From: Tetmemena sp. SeJ-2015
Lineage: Eukaryota; Ciliophora; Spirotrichea; Sporadotrichida; Oxytrichidae
NCBI GenBank assembly: GCA_027382625.1
Contig: JAJKFJ010021340.1
Coordinates: forward strand, 1 to 64,000
DNA: 64,000 nt
Direction: 5' to 3'
The position numbers were made by a program, and so were the translations under genes. How positions within the stretch are numbered: position 1 is the first letter of the stretch; every line of letters begins with the position of its first letter. Positions 1 to 12,816 of the stretch are shown one piece after another. The notes under the pieces were generated by a model, which did not search any database, was not told where the DNA came from, and saw nothing but the letters and a program-made list of their open reading frames with translations.

Positions 1-1175
1 GTGAGTTGAATCATGATTAATGTTTTGAAATAGATTTGTTCTGGAATATTGGTATCTAGCAAGTTTATTTAGGATCCTAATTCACAGTTAGTCAATCTCT
101 AGCAACTTTAGTGAATCAGGGAGTATCACGCCACGTCACAGAAACCAAAGGCTATTTACTTATAATTTTTATAATAAATTAATATTTTTTGCCTCTTAAT
201 TCATAAATTTATAATTTTAAAACAAAAACCCTTAGAAAGATTTAATTCCATATAGAAACTTTTAGCTATGCATTAAATTATAATTATTTCTTAATTTTAA
301 GAATGAATTATTTTTTTTATATCAGTAGTTAATATGTTGATAAGGCTATTTGTTTTGACTTTATATATATTTGAAAATACACCTGCTTCTCTGAAAGTAT
401 TATAAGTAATTGTGAATATTAAATACAATTAGAAATTGGAAGGTAAACTGATTTACTCAGCAAATATCTTGCTTCAGTTATCCTCAGGGACCTCAAAATT
501 AATAAACTCACTCATAAAATAAAATCACATTTCACATATATAATTTAGTTTATTATAAAGATGGAGAAACTAAACAAAAGTATCATAAATTAATTATACA
601 TTAAATTGCCATACTAATTAATATTTTTTATCCTAATCATATTTTAAGCATATGATAGATTCATATTAAGTACAAAATATTGATTTAGCTACTATTTTGT
701 AATAAATTATTATAAAATTACAAATATGTATGAGAATAGTAGTATATTTTATTATGAAACTAAGCGAATGGATATAAGAATATAACGCCTAAAAATTAAA
801 GAAGAGCCTTGAAACTGATTATTGTATCCTTAAATTAAATAAGGATTTGAATAAGTGTTTGTATTTTAGTGATAACTGTAGAATAGTTAGAGAATTAAGG
901 GTTTGAATACAAAGGTTTTAATAGGTTAATGGATATGAGCTAAGCTTATAGAATAGGTGTGCTCAGCTTGGATGCTCAAAAACTTGGTTAGTTGTTTCGT
1001 ACTATTGTAATCATCACTTTGATACTATCACTAATACCAAAATTAATCATTCATAAGAACAATAGGATTAGTGCGAGAATAATTAGATGTCGGACAAGGA
1101 ATCTTTGTTAGACTCAACCCAACCACCAAACATTCAAGCACCCATCACTTACTTCTCAGTCTGAGAAAGTAGCAT
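1..1175. other. AT-rich intergenic stretch
   Basis: No coding signal was found. The stretch is AT-rich. A short GC-richer segment near 118-145 contains a GCCACGTCAC core that resembles a segment near 46299, so it may be a repeat remnant. Confidence 0.4.
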
Positions 1176-2216
1176 AACTCACTGAGAAGATGAGGTGGTG
1201 AAGGAGTGGGTGGTGATGAGTTGGTACTGAAGATCCTTGGTGAGGTCTCTCATATTGATATGAGTGTACTGAGACTGGTCGAACAGCTTGTAGCTGTCAA
1301 CGGTGGGGAACATAGAGGTGTACTGTCCAAAGACGAGGTCTCCGTATTGAATAAGATCGTCGTAGGAAGAGAACATGGCAAACACGTGATCACCCTCCTT
1401 GGTGGTGTCGTCGTTCAACTCCTTCAAGTAAGTGGCGAGACCGTAGTCCTTTGAGGTGCCTGGGTAGAAGCCGTTTAAGGTGTTGCAAGTGGGAAGCATT
1501 CACCACAATCAACTATAAATAAAGTTAAAATTTCAATATCAAGATTGATCCGACATATTGGCAGGTCACCAGGCCGTAGTTAGCTCCAGCGATTCCAATG
1601 AAGGTGTCGACCTTATCAGCAATAGAGGGTCCAAGGTTGTAGGGGAAGAGAGTTCCAGTGACTTGACCTCCCTTGACCACTCTTCTGGCAAGAGTGACTC
1701 CCATAGAGTGGCCGATGATATTAATCTTCTCGGCACCAGTATAAGCGAGGACGGCCTCTGTGAAGTTTCTGAGGTAGACGAGGAAGTCCTGAGAGTGGTA
1801 GTTCTGAGAAGACATCAGCTCATTCAGGGGAATAAATGAATTGAATAAACTTAACTGAATGGATTATGATTGCCAGCACCCCAGGTAGTGGCGTAGAGCT
1901 CTCCCTTAGTGTATCCTTGAGAGAGGAAATACTCAATGGACTGAGTGAATCCTTTCTACCAGGTCCAGGGATTTGTGCCGACGGCAACGTCAGAGTTTCC
2001 GTGGAAGAAAATGACAGGGTTGTGGGTGATTTTCTCGTCAGCAGAAGCCTTGCCTCCATAAGCACCGCCAGTGAGGTCTGGTCTGTCAAAGTTGCTGGAG
2101 GAGAAGCCGTTCTTGTTTAGCCAGTCCTTGAAGTCTTGAGTAAGACCTCTGTCGATGTCTGCGGAGACAACTCCAACGGCTGCGAGGGCAAGGGCGATGT
2201 TTAAGATACTCTTCAT
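1176..2216 (-). CDS. Secreted class-2-type lipase (copy 1), three MDSs
   Basis: Alpha/beta hydrolase predicted to cleave esters of lipids outside the cell or in a vacuole. The start ATG (2214-2216) opens a hydrophobic signal peptide (MKSILNIALALAAVGVVSA). Then come a VIFFHGN strand and loop (oxyanion region) and a GHSMG nucleophile elbow holding the catalytic serine, and the gene ends at TGA after SSSQ. Two short IESs interrupt it (1500-1548 and 1829-1860); removing them joins the frames. The order and spacing match the nematode and protist Lipase_2 family (recalled, not searched). A paralogue lies at 36558-37777 on the other strand and aligns through the YTK-ELYA-WG and CNTLNG/CSKLNG regions. 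Codons TAG and TAA occur as glutamine. The lipase call is fairly sure; the substrate is unknown. Confidence 0.85.
1500..1548. other. IES, 49 bp, pointer TC
   Basis: TC repeats at 1500-1501 and 1549-1550. Deletion joins CQYVG to MLPTC of lipase copy 1 in frame. The pointer is only 2 bases, so the exact boundary is inferred from frame. Confidence 0.6.
1829..1860. other. IES, 32 bp, pointer GGA
   Basis: GGA repeats at 1829-1831 and 1861-1863. Deletion joins GAGNHNP to LNELMSS in frame, matching the layout of the paralogue. Confidence 0.65.
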
Positions 2217-2464
2217 ATGAGATATTTCTAAGATAGGGGGTAATAATTGATAAATATTATAAATGTGCTAGAACAGGGACTTAAATACGCTAAATCTAAG
2301 TTTAGACGATATTTAAATTCAAAACTAATACATACAGAGGAGCTGCGCAGATCTATCAGGATTAAGACCTATAATATTCCTTCATAATTAAAATTAATTG
2401 AATATTAATTAGTATTAACTGATTTAGGCCAATTAATCATTCAAAATCTAATAGTTATATATAT
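2217..2464. other. Intergenic, nothing recognised
   Basis: AT-rich. The 5' ends of two minus-strand transcripts would flank it. A short GC-richer motif near 2338-2360 has no assignment. Confidence 0.4.
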
Positions 2465-5400
2465 TCATTTTAAATAGGTTTAGATTATAAAAAATAAATT
2501 AATTTATTAGTTTGAAGGAAAGTGAATAAAATTGTAAAATTGAAATTAGATTGATATTATATATAATAAAAGAATAGAAGAAAAATAATTGAATCTATAT
2601 TTTGTATAACTTGCAAACTATCTGAATAATGGTCTAATGAATGGTAAATCATTATAGAATAAAGGAAGTATCACATAAATACACTGCCAAGTACTTTAGA
2701 CTTTTGGTAGCTCCATTTTTGCATTTTAATGTCTTTAATTATCTTTGACTATCTAGAAGTAGGACTGCTTAATGAGTGAGTTTTCGAAGTACTGAAGAAT
2801 AGCAAGCCCAGTCTTTATTGCAAATATCTCTCCATCAAGCAGAAAGTTGTCCCAGATTCTACAATCTCTATATCTTAGTGTCTCAAAGTGTCGGAAGAGA
2901 TCAGGCATGATTGACTTGAAATACTTATTAAACTAACTTATTCTCAACTTAATCTAAATAGGATGTTAGAAATAAATGAATGAGCATTACATCGGAGACT
3001 TGACCTTTTAAGAGATCTAAGAAGTAGTGAGAGTGGATGAAGTTAGTGAAAGAGGCAAAAGCATCATATTCGCTGCAGTAGATCAAGAACATTCCTGCTA
3101 AGTAACTCACATTAGGTAAGTATCCAATGTCAGGTCTCTGCATCAGAAATGCAACTATGTTATTGAACAGATTTTCGTACCTGAGGTTGTTGCTCTGCAC
3201 GTGGGTTGTCTAAAATGTTTACATAAATTGCTATTTACTTATTCAAGAGGGTCGTGGTCATTCAAACTGCGACTCTAAGCAAAGGCACCAAATCCTCCAA
3301 TTTCATCTTTAGGCTCTATCTTATCCAAGCTTCTATTTTCCTCAATCTTGAGCATATCATAAATTAACAATCAAGATTCAATTGGTCGTAAGGTTCATGG
3401 TGGGGATCAGATCTCTCAGAGTATTAGAACTAGTCATTGTCTTGGTACTTGTGGTGTGACTCATTCAGGCTTTTTGCTATTTCGAAGACCTTTTCCTCCT
3501 CATTATTGTGATCTTTGTTTCTTAGAGTGAATCCCTTACTGATAAATAAATGAGGTTGCTCTCTCTGAGGAAGTATATCTTGAAAGTCTAGAGTGTATTT
3601 TTGATATCACAGTCTATTTTCTCAAGTATCTGCTTATTCAGGCCTTTCTTATCTGATCTGACCTGCTTCTGTATGCTCCTCACTATGTGTAGTCCTTCTT
3701 TGAGGTTAATCTTATAGAGTTGCTTTGATATTTCTAGCTTATTTTATGGATAAATAAATTTGAGTTGCATTTTAATGTCCTCATAGTAACTCGCTTCATT
3801 GATTTTTATATTGTCTATAATGAAAAATAACTTTTCCTCGTCAATAGCTCCTCCATGAAGGTTCTTAAGCTGCTTTACTATCTAACTTAAACTGTAAGAT
3901 TAAATTTAGCACTGATTCTACTCACGATATCCAGGTCCATGTGCTTTGAATACAAGGTAAGCATCCAATCAATCAGGAACAAATCAGCTGTAACATCTAG
4001 TGTCTCAAATTATATATTTAAAATTATCATAAATACATAATTTATAGCTTATTTTGAATAGCAAAAGGCCAAATCTTTTTTCTAAACCTGGGAGGAATTC
4101 CTCTTCTCCAAAGAGAATCCAAAAAGAATCCTTGAGTTTAAGGACCTTCGAAATCAAAGTCTTGTTCAGGACTTAGCTCAAACGAATTCTTGTTGCTATA
4201 AGAACTCTTATCCCCAAAGTTAGGGGTAAAAAATAATTATATTCGAGGTGGCTCTCTTGTTTAACTTTTCATCTTTAAGAATTCTTCTTTTGTTATGATC
4301 ATTCCAGCAGTTTCTCAGGTTTAATTTACATACCCAACTTCTTTTAGCTTGCTGCTTCTGACTTTAGTTTAGTTTAGTATTGGATTTATTGTGTGCACCA
4401 AATCTTCCTTCTTTGAGTTGTTTTTTAGGGCAGTGATTCTGATAGTCCCAGTGGTGACTGAAGTTAGGCATGACGTCATTCTCCCATATCTCCACCAGAT
4501 TTTGTTAAATCCTCTGTCTTCTTGCAAATGCGTCAACACTTTAGCCTAAGTCTTCTTTTTATTTCTGGTTGATTGCTTCATTGCCACTCAGTATCAGCTT
4601 TAAAAACTTGATTTATATATTTAAATTGACCCATCTGTTCCTGACTTCTGAGTCTCTGGCTTGAAGATCAAGACTACGGGTTGGAGTCACAATCGACAGT
4701 ATTAAGTCATCAAGCTCAATAGGGATCTAATGCCTCTGTAGCACTTTTGTAGCATTGTGACCCACTTTAATATCTATGATATCAGAGCAGTTTATCTGCT
4801 TGATTCTTGACTAAAAAAGAAGAATTAAACTTTCTATTATCAGGCTTGTGAATGCACCAGAACAAATTCTTTTCATCCTCACTAACGTATACAAATCTAA
4901 TGTGAGGCTTCCCTATCCTTCCATACTTTAAGAATTGCTCTCCCTGTTAGAGCACATTAGCTGAAAGTTTAATTGCTTCCTTAGTGGTTGTATCATGATC
5001 ATGATTAAATGCTCTAATCCTCTCATAAATCTTCTCAACAAAGAGAGTATCAGTTTTGAACTAATTAGCAATCACTCTATCGAAAATATCTTCCATTCGG
5101 GACTGAGGAAAGTTAGGATTCTCTAATTTGTTCTGCTCAATGAATTGCTTTTTGGTAAGTTTCCTATTTGCAGCTAATTAAAAAAATACTACATTTGGAT
5201 TATGGTTTAGGGTGTTAAGGAATATTAAGGAGTAAGCCATAACATAAACTCCATCAACTTTGTCGAATGTAGCGCTGTTATCAGCATAGTAGGTAAAATA
5301 TAATGCTGATCATGGTATTGGAAAACTGCTCTATGATTCTATCTATTTGCTAACTCTCACCTGGCAGTCTAAACTACTGTAAGTAAAGCCTCATAGCATC

Positions 5401-7205
5401 ATCTATCTCCATATTTTAGAAGTCTATCTTGTTAGTAAACTCTTTCAGCACTTCAATAGCTTGGGGATCTTTCATCCCAATGTACTACCCTATTGCAAAT
5501 TTGGATAGTCCTGGTGTAGTAAGTAAAAATTCAGCTAATGAAGCAGGATCTGTATCAATTAGTTTTTGCTTAATAAGAAACTCTATACCTTTGCGAGGTT
5601 TCTCATTGAATAATATTATAGCTCTTTCCACGCTCTGCTTCAGCTGATTATTTTACTCAATCTTGGTATGAAGATTCTCCAAGAACTTAGAATTCTTTTT
5701 CTTGACATTCCATTCATCTCCAAGTATGTTTGATGCACCTCCGTACCACTTTTAGCTATCTGGTGCTCTTGAAAACTGAAGAGTAGATTAAATATAAGAA
5801 TATATTCCTATGCACCAAGAACCTCTACCTATTAGAACTAATTGGGCCTTCTCTCTTGAAGAATAGTTGCAAATCCTATCTACTGCTTCTTTAAGTCTTC
5901 AAAGAATTATTTGTTGAATCTATGTTTATAATAAGAAATGATTAAATTAAGTTGAGGCTTTTAAGGAGGTTAATTAGGTTTCTGTTAATTCATGCCAGAT
6001 GATGAAAACCTCTATTTTTCGAGAAGCATGTCATCCATCCTTGCTTCAGTATCCTATCTAAAGAAAAGGGCAAAATTATGAAAGTGATGAGTTTCGTAAG
6101 CATCGAACTATGAAGCCTTCAGATTATTAGTGTCCTTGTTTATTGATGAATGAACTATTTCATTGTTATTCAACATGGCATTAGTTTTGCTTCTTTTGTT
6201 GGGAAGATTATTTACGTTTATTAATGATGATTCGTGAGATACTGAATAGTAAGAGGAAGATTTCAAAACGTTTTAGCTTGAGGGCATCCTGATCTCTTAA
6301 GTTTAAATTAATGTTTGCGAGATGAATTTAGGAGTGCTGTTATCAAGTTTTTTACTATCAAACAGTAGCACAGGAGTAATCTTAGTATTCTTTATCGCAT
6401 CTTCAGAAAGCATAGAATCAAATTTTATACTTATAAAAATACTGCTGCTTATGATTAGAATGTGAGATTACAGCTGAGGTTTGCGTGTATTAAATAGGAG
6501 GATTGTTATATAAATTGCCCTGTAGAATTTCCTAGCTCTGATTTTGTATCTAATTTTAGAACTAGTTAGAGATGACCTGTTAGGAAAGTTGTCGGTGAAT
6601 AACATTTTGCGAGTTATGCTCTAGTCTTTGATCAGGCCTGAGTAAGTGAGTAGCATTCTTGTTTTGTATGATGTCGTCAAATTTTTTCAAGCTCTGTTAG
6701 AGCTCAAAATTGATTTAATTCAGAGTTAGAATCCCTTTCATATCTCCAAGCTCGTGAAAATTTTGAAAGTTTTAAGGTATGGGACTCTCATATTAGCTTG
6801 AAGAAGAGTTTTCCTTTTCTTAGTAGTACGCGCTTTCAGTTCTCAAAGAAATTTAATTCTAAAGGAAAAAAAGTTTTAGTTAGAGAGCATGAGCTGATTT
6901 TTGTCAAAGAAATGGAATTAATTATTGACTTGATTTACTGTAGCAGCTCCCGAACCTGATCCGGTGCCGCTTCCAGATTCTTAGAATTAAAAATGACTCG
7001 AGTCTCCGATGCCCTCCTCTTGCTGACTGTTGTTAGGTCTCATTATGTTTGAGGATTATGGCTTATAGATTACTTTTTGTTGTTGCATTTTGGCAATTTT
7101 GTTATTAACTATGCCATTGTCAGCAGCCTCTGACGTATGCTCATCTTCAACTGACTGATTTTCGACGAGGTTGTTGTGGATTATATTTAAATGCATTGTG
7201 CTCAT
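2465..7205 (-). CDS. Sec7-PH-TBC domain protein (Arf GEF plus Rab GAP)
   Basis: Large cytosolic membrane-traffic regulator. From the N terminus it has a Gln/Asn/Ser-rich low-complexity region (about 7200-5850). A Sec7 domain follows (about 5670-5090) with NEKPRKGIEFL, the FRLPGESQQIDRIIE block and LNTLNHNP, where the family has LNTDLHNP. Next is a PH-like domain (about 4950-4570) with LDDLILSIVTPTRSLDLQA, then a TBC domain (about 3700-2790) with RPDIGYLPNVSYLAGM and RIWDNFLLDGE. Sec7 activates Arf; TBC stimulates Rab GTP hydrolysis. A Sec7-TBC class has been described in ciliates. The TBC IxxDxxR arginine and YxQ finger are not evident: the YxQG position reads YLPNVSY. One IES is resolved at 5292-5313; several other frame changes (near 6850, 4830, 3910-4050, 3200-3370, 2930) mark unresolved junctions. 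The stop position is approximate because the downstream DNA stays open by chance. Confidence 0.8.
5292..5313. other. IES, 22 bp, pointer GGT
   Basis: GGT at 5292-5294 and 5314-5316 (ACC on the coding strand). Deletion joins EQFSNT to YYADNSATFDK, restoring the expected Sec7 block order. Confidence 0.7.
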
Positions 7206-8163
7206 TTCTATTATAATATCCAACTTAATCACTATAAAAATCATAAATACGCCATCATTTCAATTTAATATTGAACAATTATTAAATTTATTCTTAAAAA
7301 ACCAGTTAATTTTAAATATAAAAAAATAAGAAGCTAAAATAATAAATTATGATAGAATTATCCGCTAATACTAATTTTGGAAGGCTCTATTTAATAAGTA
7401 AGGACAAATTTTATATTAAAATAATTCATAAGTAACTGAATAATTTTTTGTTATTAAATATAATTTTTATAACTTACTTATTTATTTTACTCTATTTTTA
7501 AAATATATTTTTGTTGCTATTATGGGTAGGATATAATTAATAAATTTATTAAATACATTTAATAATTTTTAATACAACTACTGAGAATTTCAATTCTTTT
7601 AAATCTTAGCTTAATTTTTGAGCTCAAGACTTTATTTGTTTAAATGAACAATTATGACAGAATTTGATTCTATTTCCTAGACTCAAATCCTAGAATAAAA
7701 ATTTTAAAATAGGGAAGCCCATTCTAATTTTTACCTTTATCTTTGAGTTATCGTTATTATATATGCATAAGATAGTTGTTTTAAGCCATATTAATCCTGA
7801 AATGAAGTGTTACTAAACTACTCTAGAATCCCAAACTGTTTTCTCTTACTCAAATGCTTATCCTAGAATACTGGAAGACTTAAATAGAGCTAAATCTCAT
7901 GTAATCATCATAATTATTGCTTCTTACAAATGATTTTATATAGAAAATCTTGAGAGTTTTTGATGCGCATATATTTCCTGTTTATTTCTCTTGCCATTTA
8001 TTTAAAATTTTTCATTTTAATAAATGATATTCTTATCTTATTTGAGCAATTACAGAGCTGCAACTGAAGCTTAGCCTATAGAAGATTTTATAAATAAATA
8101 TCGTTGATAATTTAATCCTATTCTTCCTATATTTATCTTTTAGGGTCTTTCCTCGACAATAAA
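7206..8163. other. AT-rich intergenic stretch
   Basis: No coding or structural signal was recognised in about 950 bases, except that an in-frame upstream ATG at 7242-7244 could extend the preceding gene. Confidence 0.35.
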
Positions 8164-8716
8164 AATTTATAATGAAAAAAGGTAAGAAAAAAGTACGTTT
8201 GTTGGGTAATTTTCGCTCCGAAATATGATTCATCGAGTTATAGAGGTGTATTCGAATATATAAAGTTTCAAATTTTATCCGAATTCAGTCAGTTAAAGGC
8301 CAGCAGCACCGTAATAGAATTTATATTTTGAGCAATTTTTTACTTACTGTAAATTTAAAGTGCAATTTTAAAATATTGAAACTTTTTAATATAAAGAAAT
8401 TTTATTTCATGATTAGGGAGATAATGCTGCAAATTTTTAGTAAAATTCTTTTTGCTAATAGCCGATGCATGTTATGTATTCAAAAAAAGTTTCAATATTT
8501 TAAAATTGCACTTTAAATATATTTTACAGTCGCTAAAACATTGCTCTAAATATAAATTATATTACGGTGCATCTGGCCTCTAACTGACAGAATTCGTATT
8601 AAAATTTGAAGCCTTGTATGTTTTAATGCACCTCTATAATTTGAAGAATCATATTTCGGAGCGAAATTACCCTATAAACGTACTCTTACCTTTTTTCACT
8701 TCAAAATTTTACAATT
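8164..8716. mobile_element. Foldback element with about 230 bp inverted arms
   Basis: The left arm (about 8164-8400) and the reverse complement of the right arm (about 8478-8716) match closely. Shared blocks include GCTCCGAAATATGATTC, AGGCCAG followed by GCACCGTAATA, and AAAGTGCAATTTTAAAATAT. About 80 percent identity is judged by eye. The loop of some 75 bases carries no recognisable ORF. The structure fits a non-autonomous foldback transposon or a palindromic IES remnant. No transposase is present. Confidence 0.75.
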
Positions 8717-9044
8717 GAGGCACCATCTTTTTGATTATGGTTAATTTACTAAAAAATATTCTTCTGACTTTAATTTTGCTCCAACATGAAATATGATTTT
8801 ATTCAAATGAGTATGACGGCAAACTTAAACAAAAATATCAAAGTTATTTATATAACTCCATTAATTATAGGGAAGGTAGAGTAGGTAAATTTTAAATACG
8901 ATCACAAATAAAAGAGACTTATTTAAATTCGTATATACTAATAATTTGTATCATAGATAAATCCTGCAACTTTAAATATCCTATTGAAGAGCTTTAAACT
9001 TCCACAAGGACTTAAAACTTATACAAAAAAAGAGGAGATATTAT

Positions 9045-9365
9045 AAGTTCAGCCAGATTTTTCAAGAAATTTTTGAGCTTGCTTCTTAGAGCCTGGACGA
9101 ACGAGGACGAAGGAAGCTCTTTTCATCTGAGTTAAAACATGGTACTGTAAGCGCTCCTTGTAGGCCGAGTATTGCTACAAAAATTATAAAAAAGGAAATT
9201 TTACAGATTTATTAAATCCCATAATTCTTGGGAACGAACTAGACCAACATATTAATTATAGATGGTTTGAAGCTACTTCTCTAAAGTTCAGTGAAAATAC
9301 TAAAACAGTGGCTACTTACTGGAAAATCTGGCTTCCTAGCCAGTAATGAAAAATCGGTCCGAACA
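9045..9365. repeat. Dispersed repeat family R1, copy a
   Basis: About 320 bases that align with 11872-12165 in the same orientation. Shared blocks include TGGTACTGTAAG, AATTATAGATGGTTT and TTCTCTAAAG. Copy a carries a small insertion with CCAGATTTTTC-like ends, and TGAAAAATCGG closes both copies. No ORF is conserved. Probably a non-autonomous germline repeat. Confidence 0.7.
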
Positions 9366-9936
9366 GATATTAATATCTACTAGTCAGAAAAGTATTATCT
9401 GTTTGCATCTACTTTCATTTAAAATTGTTTGGGAAAGAATTTGCATTATCTCTTTATCTATCTTACCTATAATAGCCTTATTTCTATAATATAATTAAAT
9501 TATTTCTTTTATCAATTCATAATTTATTAAAATGAATATCAAATAAATCAATTTTTTTGATTTTTTAATAACTCTAACTTAATTTAAGAGTGAATGAAAT
9601 TAAAACATCCTTTTTTTTAACAGAATTAACTTATATATAACGTATTTACATTGCTTATAATAACGAAATTATGTTTTTTTTTCTTCCTGAGAGTGAAGTT
9701 CATTATATTTGAAAATTTATTTGATAATAGGATAGAATAAAATGAAATAAAGCAAGAACAGTTGGAATATCTTTTTCTTAAAATATAACTTCTAAAGCTT
9801 AGTTGATATTTTAAAACATTCATTGATGTTTATTGTGTAAATGGAATTGCTTAAATCTTAAATAAAATTAAAATATATGGGAGGGAAGGCATGGGACTCT
9901 AGGATATGTTAATTGTGATACAGTACCCTTGGTCAT

Positions 9937-10870
9937 TCATAATTTAAGTACGTACCAGAGTAGTTTGAAAGGGTTGAGAGAGGATAGCAGGCAATCAATT
10001 GAGCAATCATCTGGAAAAGTAGACAAGACCTTGAACTCTTGTCTATTGGCAGATTCCCGTGTGAAAAACAGGAGCGAGTTTGAAGAGGAATCCACAAATC
10101 TCTGAGATTGCTACTGCCAATTTTAGAATTAAGGAGCACAGTTGGTCGAGTATCTTACTTATTGGAATGATAGCAGTCATAGATTAGCTGTGAGTGTTTG
10201 GGATTTTATCTCTCATGCGCTCCTTGTGCCTGCTTCACTTGAATACTTTTAAGAGTTGAAAGCAGAATCATAAATTAAGTGAAAACCTTGTGGATAAATC
10301 TCACCTAAGGTTAAAGAAATCTTGATATAGTCTTTCCTTAGCCTCAGCTACTTCGCCTTCTTCCTGAAACACACATCTCCAGCTATTTAGTTCGGAACTT
10401 TATTGAGTTAGAATATCTTCTAATCAGAAATTAGAGAGAAGCTAAATATTATAGCGGTGATGAGATAATGAAAATGCTGATCCAAACTCAAATGTGCTTT
10501 TTTTATAAAGAAATTGAATGAATGCAACAAGCCTTTCGGTATCCTATTATAGCAGTAGCCTTCTGCCAGTTTGGAGTTCAAGAAATTATGCAACCTCCTG
10601 ATATGTGCTATGGATTCTTGTTTTAAAAAAGATATTTAGATCTGAGAAAGACTACAGAGTTGTTGCTTTGAGGATTTTGACTATCTTAATCTCAACTTTT
10701 ATAGCTTGATTTTCTTGATAGTCTTTTAAAATTGTTCAAGGTTGCATACTATTTTAGTGGGAAATAAGTTTCATTTTCAGTTGTGAATGTGTCACAAGTG
10801 GAGGAGATGAGAAATATAGCTAGGCTTGATCTTGGAATTTCTCTTTCAAATTTTGGCTTCTTTGGAGAAA
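9937..10870 (-). CDS. Unrecognised protein gene with several MDSs
   Basis: Not recognised. Four stretches on the minus strand read like natural protein when TAA and TAG are glutamine. A Lys/Gln-rich helical stretch (about 10740-10530) ends with SKLAEGYCYNRIPKGLLHSF. An EEGEVAEAKERLYQDFFNL segment lies near 10310-10370. The C-terminal stretch (about 10130-9937), with RFVDSSSNSLLFFTRESANR, ends at TGA (9937-9939). They are in different frames, so IESs or frameshifts separate them; I could not resolve these junctions. The gene sits inside a repeat-rich tract, so a decayed gene is also possible. The start is unknown. Confidence 0.45.
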
Positions 10871-11458
10871 AAATTTTATCAAGAAATTATTGTATTTACT
10901 TTAACTGTAATTAATGACATTTTCCTCCTATTAGATTTTCATTAACTTTTAACCATTTAAATTCATTGTAAGGGAACATAGTTTTAAAAATAAGCTTATA
11001 TTAGTACAGAATTAAATTTTTTTTCTCTCAAGTAGCTTAAGATCGTAATAAGATTCTAAATAGGAAATATTCATATTTTTAATTTTAAATAATGCATCAG
11101 ATATGAGAATATAACTGTTTTCATTTACTAAACTGCTTTAATTTATATGAACTTATAATTTGAAATAACTTATTCTTTATTATAATAGAATCTGTTTCTA
11201 CTCCACCATGACATTTTTCTGCAAAAATGAAAAATTACAAGAACCAGAGCAGGTATATAGAATATTCCCATAAATAAAGCTATTCCTGATACAAATACAA
11301 CTAGAAATATTGGAGCATAAATCACCAGACTAATTTATCATATTCTCATAATAAATCTGATAATTAAACAGTTCATATTAAAGAGTTATATATATTAAAC
11401 ATATCCAATTAATATCTGGCTTCAAATTTTCACAAACCTCTAAATTATAGATAAAAAT
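10871..11458. other. AT-rich stretch, nothing recognised
   Basis: No coding frame, repeat or hairpin was recognised between the unassigned gene and the first R2 repeat. Confidence 0.35.
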
Positions 11459-11849
11459 TAAATTAAAATCGGTGATTGGCTAAAATAATAATTGACTGCA
11501 ACTTCGTGACAGTTAAAATCACTTAATCACCCTCCAGCCGCTTTCTTGGTAGATATCCAATCAAGAATAAGCTTGATTTTTCCTTTCATAATCTTTTGTA
11601 GCAACTCTTTGCATCAAAATTTGAAGTGCTTCCATTTTCCAGTCATACAAACTTGTATAGCTTTAAACTCTGAATTGATCCCCACCCAAAATTTAGAAGT
11701 TTATAAAGTGCTTAGAATTTGAATTAGAATGGTCTTATAATTACTAAAATTGGAGACACTTCAACTGCTCCTTATTTCTTCCATTTTAATTTATCACTAA
11801 TTTAATTTATTTTTTAATAAAATTCACAACTATAATAATTAATTATTCA
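11459..11849. repeat. Dispersed repeat family R2, copy 1
   Basis: About 390 bases beginning AAAATCGGTGATTGG and ending in a T-rich tail with TTCTTCCATTTTAATTTA. It is shared with copies at 12817, 14530, 15455 and 51445. No ORF is conserved, which suggests a non-autonomous element. Confidence 0.7.
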
Positions 11850-11871
11850 GCTTTTACTAATACATTCAGCC

Positions 11872-12165
11872 CCTATTTTTCAAAAACTTTTGAGTTTGCT
11901 TCTGTAAAGCCTTGAAGCTTTTTTCATCTGTGTAAAAACTTGGTACTGTAAGAGCTCCTTGTCAGTAGAGTATTCCTACAAAAATTCAAAAAAAGTAATT
12001 TTACTGATTTATTAATTCCCAAAATTATAGGGAACGTTCTGACCAACATGTCAATTATAGATGGTTTCGAAGCTATTTCTCTAAAGCTCAGTAAAAATGC
12101 TAAAAAAAAGTTAGCTACTTCTTTAAAAGCTGAAAAATCGGCGCTGAAGGGATAATATTAAGGAT
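11872..12165. repeat. Dispersed repeat family R1, copy b
   Basis: Aligns with 9045-9365 in the same orientation (TGGTACTGTAAG, GCTCCTTGT, AATTATAGATGGTTT). It lies directly downstream of an R2 copy, with about 20 bases between them. Confidence 0.7.
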
Positions 12166-12599
12166 GCTTCCATTTGGTGAGAGTCATATTTATAAAAATG
12201 ATATTTTATCTTTTTATTATATTTTAATTATACTATTTTAAAAATATATACAAAAATAAAATATTATATATTTTTGGTATATTATTTATTAAATTGCTAT
12301 TGCAAAACATGTTTTTAGTCCAGTACTTCCGCAACAATAATATATCATAAAAATTTTAATTATTTAGTATTGTAAATTAAATTTTATAAACCAAATTATT
12401 CAAAGAAAAAAGGAATTATAACTAAAATAAAACAGTTTGAAATAAAGGTTAAAAAGGGAAAATGCAATATATAAATATTATTTAATACTTATTTTAATTG
12501 ATTACTGGAAGGATATAATTAATGATCAGTATAATAGATTCAAGATAGTTTAAAATTAAAATCTTGATTTAAAACATAAGAATAAAAATTTAAACTTGA

Positions 12600-12790
12600 A
12601 TAAGAGTCAATTCTTGATTCTGGGTTCGATTCTTGGTAGATGAAACCAATTCTACCTCCCTATAACAGAGGTTTGCCCCTAGAACAGCTGCTCTTAAGGA
12701 ACCATGGCAACCCAACTCACCATATGACTCAAAAAAGGGGAGGAGGAAACAGAAGCACCCCCTCCCATCCTTAATAATTTTTTTAAACTT
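12600..12790 (-). repeat. Dispersed repeat family R3, inverted copy
   Basis: On the minus strand this reads a G-rich then C-rich block (AAGGATGGGAGGGGG), then GGTTCCTTAAGAGCAG and TGTTCTAGGGGC. The same order appears on the plus strand at 13855-14090. The GGTTCGATTCT string at 12623 resembles a tRNA B box, but no cloverleaf can be built around it. Confidence 0.5.
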
Positions 12791-12816
12791 AAAAATTGCC
12801 ATTTTAGTAGGAATTT

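Noticed and set aside
1206..2120. Plus-strand ORFs over the lipase copy 1 gene
   Set aside because: They are antisense shadows of the lipase; no signal peptide or family pattern.
12600..12700. tRNA gene at GGTTCGATTCT
   Set aside because: No acceptor stem, D arm or anticodon arm can be formed on either strand; the string belongs to repeat family R3.
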